Positions 57,809 to 64,000 of a stretch of 64,000 bases of DNA are shown here, in pieces. The DNA is taken from contig MNCI01015552.1 in assembly GCA_015680685.1 (NCBI GenBank), positions 142,047 to 206,046 on the forward strand. The letters are read 5' to 3'. Numbering within the stretch: the first letter of the stretch is position 1; the number at the start of each line of letters is the position of its first letter. The notes below the pieces were generated by a model. That model worked only from the letters and a program-made list of their open reading frames with translations, did no database searches and was not told the origin of the DNA. Both the position numbers and the translations under genes were made by a program. The DNA is from Gnetum montanum. Taxonomy: Eukaryota; Streptophyta; Gnetopsida; Gnetales; Gnetaceae.

Positions 57809-58705
57809 TGATGAGCAGCGAGGTACCCCTACGTCCAACCATATGAATCATAGGTGTTCACATGCTACTCGGTCAAATTCCATAGATTATAAGCACTTGC
57901 ATATACCAAACTCTAACCAAAAAAACATTGTGTTAAAATGGTTGTTATCTTCCCAACCTCACTTGTGGTGTTCTAATGTGATGGTTAAGTGAGATTGAGG
58001 CGAATGATTTTTATTGCTTTTCTATTTATCTTCTAGGATCTAATTCTTGAAATGTAAGAAATGGAATTTTGCATAATCTATGATTGTTCTATTCTATTCC
58101 TTAACTCTCCCTAGCATAAGCATCCAATCCCATCTTCCATGCACATCGTGAGCATCCCTTGACCACTGCTAGGTTACTAGACGTTAAGTGTCACTAGGTT
58201 GCCAAGTGTTGGGTTTACGTTTGAGATGGTCATACTTATGGTTTTTTACAAACTATAAAAGAGCAATAACAATAAAGTGATAACAAAGAAAACTTAAGGA
58301 ATTATTAAAGCATGGAAATATTAAACTATTAAATGCTTAAATGATTAAATCCAAATGCTGCAAGGAATGCTTAAAAAGCTTGTCTTTATTGGTGGTCATG
58401 CTAATGGGCTCAGGTACATTAGCGCTCGAATAAAGAGTCGGACACCTTTCTGACCTCTACTGTGGGCACTTGGAAAATATTCTAACTCTTGTAGGAACAA
58501 ACTGCAAGAGTCTAGCTACAACTATTTCAAAAGATGCCTAAGTGTGGTAGAAGCACACTTATTTATATCTAGAATAGACTCTATGTAAACGAGGCCATGT
58601 AAACGCATGGACAGATGTGTTGACGGGGCCACGTCAACGTGGTTGTGTATATAGGGCTCTGTATACACGGCCTAGTCAACGCATCAACTGATGAGCATTT
58701 CATCA
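57809..58705 (-). repeat. Element B, 5' LTR
   Basis: Minus-strand ends are TGATGAAATGCTCATCAG and GCTGCTCATCA. TATA box at 58560-58567 (minus). The U3 region contains GTATAC, GTCAACG and CACGTTGACGTG-type short palindromes. Confidence 0.93.
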
Positions 58706-59340
58706 CTCCTCTTTGAGAACTTTCTTGAATTGGGGATTCAACCTACATTCCAATTGTTGTTTTGGCTTAATGGAGGGTTTTTTATAGATACGGTGCTAGC
58801 AGATTCATGGATCAATTCCTATAAACTTATGATATAACCAAGAAAATGTTGTTGGTTATTTATTCATCACCTTCAAAAATTGTTATTTTTGTTCAAGAGA
58901 AAGTATGGCTTTGATGATCATCAACTTATCATTATTAAGAAAAGAATATTCCATGCCTGCTAGTAAAGCCTTCAGTTTAAGAGGCTCTTGCTTGTAGTTG
59001 TCAGGGATCTCCAACTCTCCCTAAGCTATTTCTCTTTGGGCATTGAAGAGTTGGCAATGGAGTTGCTCCATTTTGTCCATGATTTCAATATAAGTGATGG
59101 TGAAGTTCTTAAATGGTTCAATGCACATGGTGGATTTAGTCTTATCATTTGTTATTAGTCACTAGATACCTTCTTGTTTTGTGATTGCTACATATAGGTA
59201 CCTTTGAATCACTACTACTTCAACACATTGATAGAATGCTTAGAGTGATGTATCCTTGATGGTCCATAGTTTCTGCACATAATGGCTATGTCACTGTATG
59301 TAATGCATGGAAGTCTCTTCTTCTTAACTTTACCAAATTC
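58706..59340 (-). pseudogene. Element C: reverse transcriptase N-terminal side, interrupted
   Basis: This continues the pol of element C after the insertion of B. It matches the stretch of A around 25915-26550, for example GGATTCAACC..CATTCCAATTGTTG, the place following the A-element TTGGGTTCAATTG. It contains the linker between protease and polymerase. The catalytic half of the polymerase is absent from the assembly on both sides of B. Confidence 0.65.
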
Positions 59341-59760
59341 ATTTTCCATAGAAATTTCCAAGGAAAGTTCTTAGATCCCCATCTTAGCATCTATTGTGTG
59401 TAGATATGCTCTTTCCATAATGATAAGGAAGTTCCCCTTACCATTTTTCACATGGATCACAAAGAAATAAATAGGATAGGAGCACCCATAGCTGGTGGTC
59501 AAAATATCCTCCACTAGCCCTAGAGGAATAGTGATGGATATATCTACCAGCTCCAATTTAATGTTACTCTTTTTCAAAGGAGGAAAGTTTCAAGTCTTGT
59601 ACATTTCTTGGGAAATCAAGTTGACTCTAAAACTTAAATCCAAAAGAGCCTTGCATGGTTTATTTTCTGCAATTTGTAAGTAAATGAGGAGACTCCTAGG
59701 ATCATATCATTTTCTAGAAAGATGGCCAACCTTTATGCAATCTATGATTGCATGGGTCAA
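59341..59760 (-). pseudogene. Element C: aspartic protease
   Basis: It reads CKALLDLSFRVNLIS near 59660-59620; the usual Gly after D-L is Ser, so the active site is broken. An open frame at 59577-59371 continues LELVDISITIPLGLVEDIL and IIMERAYLHTIDA. Confidence 0.75.
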
Positions 59761-62265
59761 CATGATAGTATAGATTTTAGGGGATGTTTGCTTTGAAGGT
59801 GGCTTGGTAGAATTTTCCAAGGTAGAGGTAGTAGCATTAGTAGCCATAGATGTTTGCAAGAGCTTCAAGGGGCTACTAGTTCTAAAGAATGGACTCTTAT
59901 GAGGCTTTGGTTCAAAACCACATGAATGAATATTTGGCTATAGATTCACTACCCTTGAAGCATTTCATTATTGTGGATGTGTGAGAGTTCCACCCTACAT
60001 GGATGGATTAGGTGGTAAAGGTGTAATTGATTGTGGTTTAGGAGTTGATGGATGCTTAGGATGATGAAAGGGAAAAGGAGACTTCCCCTTTGGAGAAGGT
60101 GCTTTGTAGTATTCTAGAGGGTAGTAGTGATAATGGAAGAAGGCATGGCTAGAGGATTCATGTAGGGATACAAGTTTCTAGACATAATATCCATAAGAGA
60201 TATGGTTATCTACAAGGATACTTCTACCATAGTGATGGCATCCCCCATGATTGTGGGTGTTGCCATTGCTAGTACTACTCCTAATGTTGTAGTGGCACTC
60301 CACTTGAGTAATATGTTTGTTGATGGAATTGTTGCCTATAGTTGCCTTGTGAATAAGGCAACTGCATAGGTGATACTCAAGATTCTTGTAGATGTGATAC
60401 CATTGGGCAACACACCTTAGGATGTTTGTATTGGTAGATTTCTTGTTCATCATCATTTGTTTTAGAATTTGCAACCTCCTCAACTACTATAGCTTTACCC
60501 TTGTGCATGTAAGATTCCAATTCTGCATCCTTATTTTTCCTTCTTTCTTGATCACTATTCTATTGATCTCTTCTTTCCTTTGCAATTTTCAAAGTTGTTT
60601 GGAACTTCTCATCCAAGGAGTCCCACATCTTATCCACCTTACCTAATATTTTAGTGACATATTTTTGTATTAGTAAGGTTTTCCTTTGCACCACTTCATC
60701 AATCAGTGCTTACTCAATGTCACAGAAACACACCTCCCTTTTACAAATGGAGAGATCTTTGTTGTACTCTTTTACACTTTCATGATTTTTTGAGCTTTCC
60801 CTCTTCTTTACCACCTAAGCTATTAGCCTTAGGATTTGATGATCTCATAGTTCAAAAATTATTTCTTGGGAATAGATCTGAAGGCTTTTCCTTATTTCAT
60901 TTTTTAGTCCATCTATGATATGGTGAAGCTCATCCCTTTGGAAGTATCCATGGCCTAGGCATTAGTGTAGAAAAGAGTAGTAGCTACTAAAGGCTGCATC
61001 CAAGGACTCATGATTACCTTGTTTTCATTCTTGGATTTATCTTCATAAGTGAGACACTCTCAAGCATGTTTGGTATTCATCATTGAAGAGTTCCAACATG
61101 GTATTTAATTGGAAAATGGATTCTAGTTCTAAGGTTTGGTATGAGCTTTTAGCTTCCTTGATGAGTGTCCTTAAAAATGGTTTTAGCTTTTTTCATTCAT
61201 TCTCTATGTTTTGTAAGGCATAAGAATCATGAAAGTCTTGAAGATGATTATGTGGATCTGAATTATATCCTCCTTTGAGCCTAGCAATATTGTTCATATA
61301 CAATCTCTTAATTCAACTATCTTTGAAGTGTCTTGTTAAAATTCTAACTATCTATAAAATGTTCAAATTTTTTGGATAGCCAATAGATGCTCATCATAGA
61401 CATAATGATCTCAAAGGCCCCTATCATGTCCATCATGTTTATGATAAGTCCTACTATGTCTTCTTTCTTGATGATGCTCCTCCACTTACTATTGGGCTTG
61501 CCCCTACTCTTGATCATCCCAGTGGGATCTACATTTCTTCCTAATCCACCATTCATCTCCATCCCAATCATAATTTTTCTTTCTTCTATCTCAACCTCTA
61601 CTCCTCTTGTCAAAGTTGGAAGAGGAAAATGATGAGGATGAGGAAGAAGAAGTACCAGCACCAAAATGATGCTTGCTAGTTCTCTCCTTCAGTCCATACC
61701 CTGATCAACTTGCTTTTCTTTGTCCTTGTATTTTTTGTTATTCTTATCTTTGAATGTGTGGCTATGGTTGTTATCTTTTGAGATCCCATGGTCTTGAGAA
61801 CCATTCTTTCCCTCACTGAGGTTGTCCATAGTTGACTACAACATTTAGTTAAGGGTCTCCTCATCATAGAAGGGAGGAGAGTCTATGTATTAGGATTAGC
61901 ATAAAAAGAAGTCCTTGCCTTCTTTATGTTATTGCAATAATAACTGGGTTGGGACCCTCTTGTCCTTAGAGGCCTCATATCAAGCTTTCATCTACCAATC
62001 CTTCTTTTGTTGGGCACTGATGGGGTGATAATCCTCTAATAAGTATGGTCTTGAACTTCATACTCTAAATTTTTTGTAAGGCAACATAATGTTTTCTACC
62101 ATATCCCTTCACTATAGCTACTCATCTTGATGTAGGTTGAAAGTGAAATCCAAATTGTAATGATTTGGATGGATGTAGATAACACGAAGTTGTTGGGGCA
62201 TTTTTGGACCTCCTATTGCTGATTGGAACTTCTTGTAAATGGTAGAGATTTGTCCCTGCGAGAAG
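59761..62265 (-). pseudogene. gag: Element C: gag
   Basis: Recognisable parts are the DKMWDSLDEKFQ segment (about 60640-60595) and a zinc-knuckle region near 60430. The tail holds the phrase WGMPSLW-like and Tyr/Pro-rich sequence (60350-60150). A basic, His/Asp-rich middle (61880-61350) lies further upstream. The start codon near 62260 cannot be fixed. It has many stops. Confidence 0.65.
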
Positions 62266-62399
62266 AAGCAATGTTATCTTTTACCAAAAAATAGTGTGCT
62301 TATTCTTATTTTCTTAATGATTTATCTTTGATTGGTCCTTACAACATCTTTGTATAATGATATGATCTTTTCCTACTTAGCACACTTAGCTAAACTAAG

Positions 62400-62417
62400 T
62401 CCCCAACAGTGGTGCTA
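62400..62417 (-). other. Primer binding site of C (decayed Asp-tRNA type)
   Basis: The minus strand reads TAGCACCACTGTTGGGGA one base inside the 5' LTR. Confidence 0.7.
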
Positions 62418-62418
62418 A

Positions 62419-63263
62419 TGATGAGCAGCAAGTATACCCTATGCCCAACTATACAAATCACAAGCATGCAATAGCTATTTGGTCAAATTTTATGGGCTTA
62501 ATTCATAAATTCACCTATAGAAAAAGACTATGAAACTAAGGGTCATGTGATCATTGTCTTCCTAACTCTTACTTATGTATGTTCTTACATATGGTTAAGT
62601 GTGAGTTAAGGTATATGATATTTATTTTTTTTATATTTTTATATTTTTATCTTAAGTTCTATATATAAAGATGAGTGATTGATGATTAATTATTTTTAAC
62701 TACAAACCTATTCTAAAGGCTAACTATATTAACATAAGTGGTTGTTTCCACATTTTGTACACATTACAAACTAGTACTCATGCTACTGGATTACCAAGTG
62801 GTGATTACTGGGTATACCAAATGGCCACTGTTGGGATTACCAAGCCATGTACATTACGCTTAAAGTGGTTGTACTTATGTTTTTATGATTAATTACTTTT
62901 AATTATTATAACATAGAATGTAGAATGCATGTAAAGTAAAATGCCAATAATATAGATTAATATGATCTAAGTGATGTGATGAATGTTAAAAATCTTGTTT
63001 TTATTACCATTCACATCAAAGTGTTGAGGTACATGATGCTCGAATAAAGATCCATACAATCTCTTAATTCATACTTTGGGCACTTAAATGGAAAATATTC
63101 TAATTCTAGAATCAACAAACTATAAGAGCTTTTCTACACTATGGACTTAATGTGCCATAAATGCTATGGGTACACACATTTATATAGGCTTAACTTGTAT
63201 ATGTGTTGATGCATCTACGATGATGCATGTCTATTGACGTAGCTAGTTGACTATGCTTCATCA
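62419..63263 (-). repeat. Element C, 5' LTR
   Basis: On the minus strand it starts TGATGAAGCATAGTCAAC and ends CTTGCTGCTCATCA. A TATA-like TATATAAA lies at about 63179-63186 (minus). The partner 3' LTR is not in the window: element C is cut on its left near 45235. Confidence 0.88.
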
Positions 63264-63486
63264 CGAATGTAGAAATTGCAAGCTATAAGAAAACAAAGAA
63301 TTGAAGTTAAAAATCAAAGATTCTTTGCTAAAAATAATCTAGCTTTAGAACAAAAGTTACATGGTGAAACAAAGATAAAATTACAAGATCTTTAAAAGCA
63401 TAAAATTATTAATGAATTTTTTTTACATTATAAAGATATTTTAAAGACTCTAATAGCAAGTAATAATAATCTTTTCATTATACTAT
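63264..63486. other. Spacer between two LTRs
   Basis: This is AT-rich DNA. One plus-strand frame is fairly open and rich in Lys, Gln and Leu (about 63280-63390), but it is too short to name. No primer site lies before the next LTR, so this is flanking DNA and not element interior. Confidence 0.5.
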
Positions 63487-64000
63487 TGATGAGTAGTGAA
63501 GGATACCCCTATGCCCAACCATATCAATCACAGAGCACTCATGCATGATCTAGTTGAATTCTATGGACTTTGTAGTTTCTGGTACATTAGTCTTGTAGGA
63601 AGTGAACCTTGGCCTAAGGTCATTTGTTGTCTTCCCAGTTATACTTGCAAAGAATAATGGTATGGTTAAGAGTAATCAAGGCATATGATTTTTTATCATT
63701 TTGTTTTTTATGATTTTGGTACTTGAAAAGAGAGATAGAGTAATTTAATAACTAATTTAATTTAACTAACTAACTAGTCTTTAACTAATCCTAACATAAG
63801 CATTTGATCCCACTTTTTGTACATGTCTTGAACCCACATATCCACTACTGGGTTACCAAGAGCTATGCTACTAGGTGTACTAAGCAATAGTGCTATTGGG
63901 ATTATCAAGCAAATACGTGTTATGCTTGAACCAATCATACTTATGTACTTAATCTATCTAGCTTATCTTGCTTAATTACTTAATTAGCTTAATTATCGAA
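63487..64000 (-). repeat. Partial Athila-type LTR running out of the window
   Basis: On the plus strand it begins TGATGAGTAGTGAAGG and follows the LTR wording of A and C (ACCCCTATGCCCAACCATA, ATGGTTAAG, TAATTTAATTTAACTA). No primer site lies to its left, so it is the 3' LTR of a minus-strand element continuing to the right, or a solo LTR. Confidence 0.85.

Larger units (their letters stand above)
45637..58705 (-). mobile_element. Athila-like LTR retrotransposon B with third ORF
   Basis: This is a minus-strand element: 3' LTR 45637-46532, polypurine tract 46533-46545, third ORF 49514-46700, pol 55060-51490, gag 57644-55060, primer site 57790-57807 and 5' LTR 57809-58705. The LTRs are 896 and 897 bp. 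Flanks CTTCT (45632-45636) and CTCCT (58706-58710) are a probable target duplication with one change. Over about 210 bases the LTRs differ by roughly 28 positions by eye. It lies within element C, which has the same orientation. At 13.1 kb it is longer than A because of the extra region after pol. Confidence 0.9.

Overview
This window looks like a piece of a large, repeat-rich plant nuclear genome in draft assembly. It has runs of N at 20292-20351, 32711-33630 and 49515-49774, plus single Ns at 12777, 32628, 42174 and 42224. Plant origin is supported by Athila-type and chromovirus-type Ty3/gypsy elements, an Asp-tRNA-like primer site (PBS), and a plant leucine-rich-repeat receptor-like protein (RLP) gene. 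The old, decayed, deeply nested and mostly unrecombined LTR elements would suit a gymnosperm, but that is inference and the species cannot be read from the sequence. No prokaryotic feature is present.

Layout. 1-7185: Athila-like element F (+), cut by the window start. 7186-12238: mostly unrecognised AT-rich DNA with SINE-like remnants. 12239-35094: a four-level nest. Chromovirus E (+) holds a fragment of an Athila-type LTR (D). D was split by a complete Athila-like element A (-, 13990-30432, target duplication ACAAC). A was in turn split by a gag-only element N (+, 16453-22941, target duplication GATAG). 35095-41440: the only non-transposon gene, an intronless RLP gene on the minus strand (40126-37011), now broken by two in-frame stops and a 2-bp frameshift, with short tandem repeats around it. 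41440-45235: decayed repeats, including a LINE reverse transcriptase remnant interrupted by a short SINE with a 13-bp target duplication. 45235-63263: Athila-like element B (-, 45637-58705) nested inside element C (-). 63487-64000: the start of one more LTR.

How the parts relate. F, A, B, C, N, D and the last LTR all belong to one Athila-like group. They share LTR ends (TGATGA...TCATCA), a PBS matching the 3' end of Asp-tRNA and, where the 3' LTR is present (A, B and N), a polypurine tract AGTCRTGGGGGTA abutting it. A, B and C are gag-pol elements. N has gag but no pol, so it would need another element's enzymes to move.

Most interesting: F, B and N each carry a homologous third ORF downstream of the gag/pol position. 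In F and N its start codon directly follows a plausible plant branch point and 3' splice site. In B a U3-like promoter block lies just upstream of it. The ORF has a conserved N-terminal domain and, in B, a long coiled coil. I do not recognise it as a known family. Extra copies of the polypurine-tract core lie inside several elements, and the U3 regions carry dense arrays of short palindromes. All coding regions here carry stops or frameshifts, so no element in the window is likely to be active.
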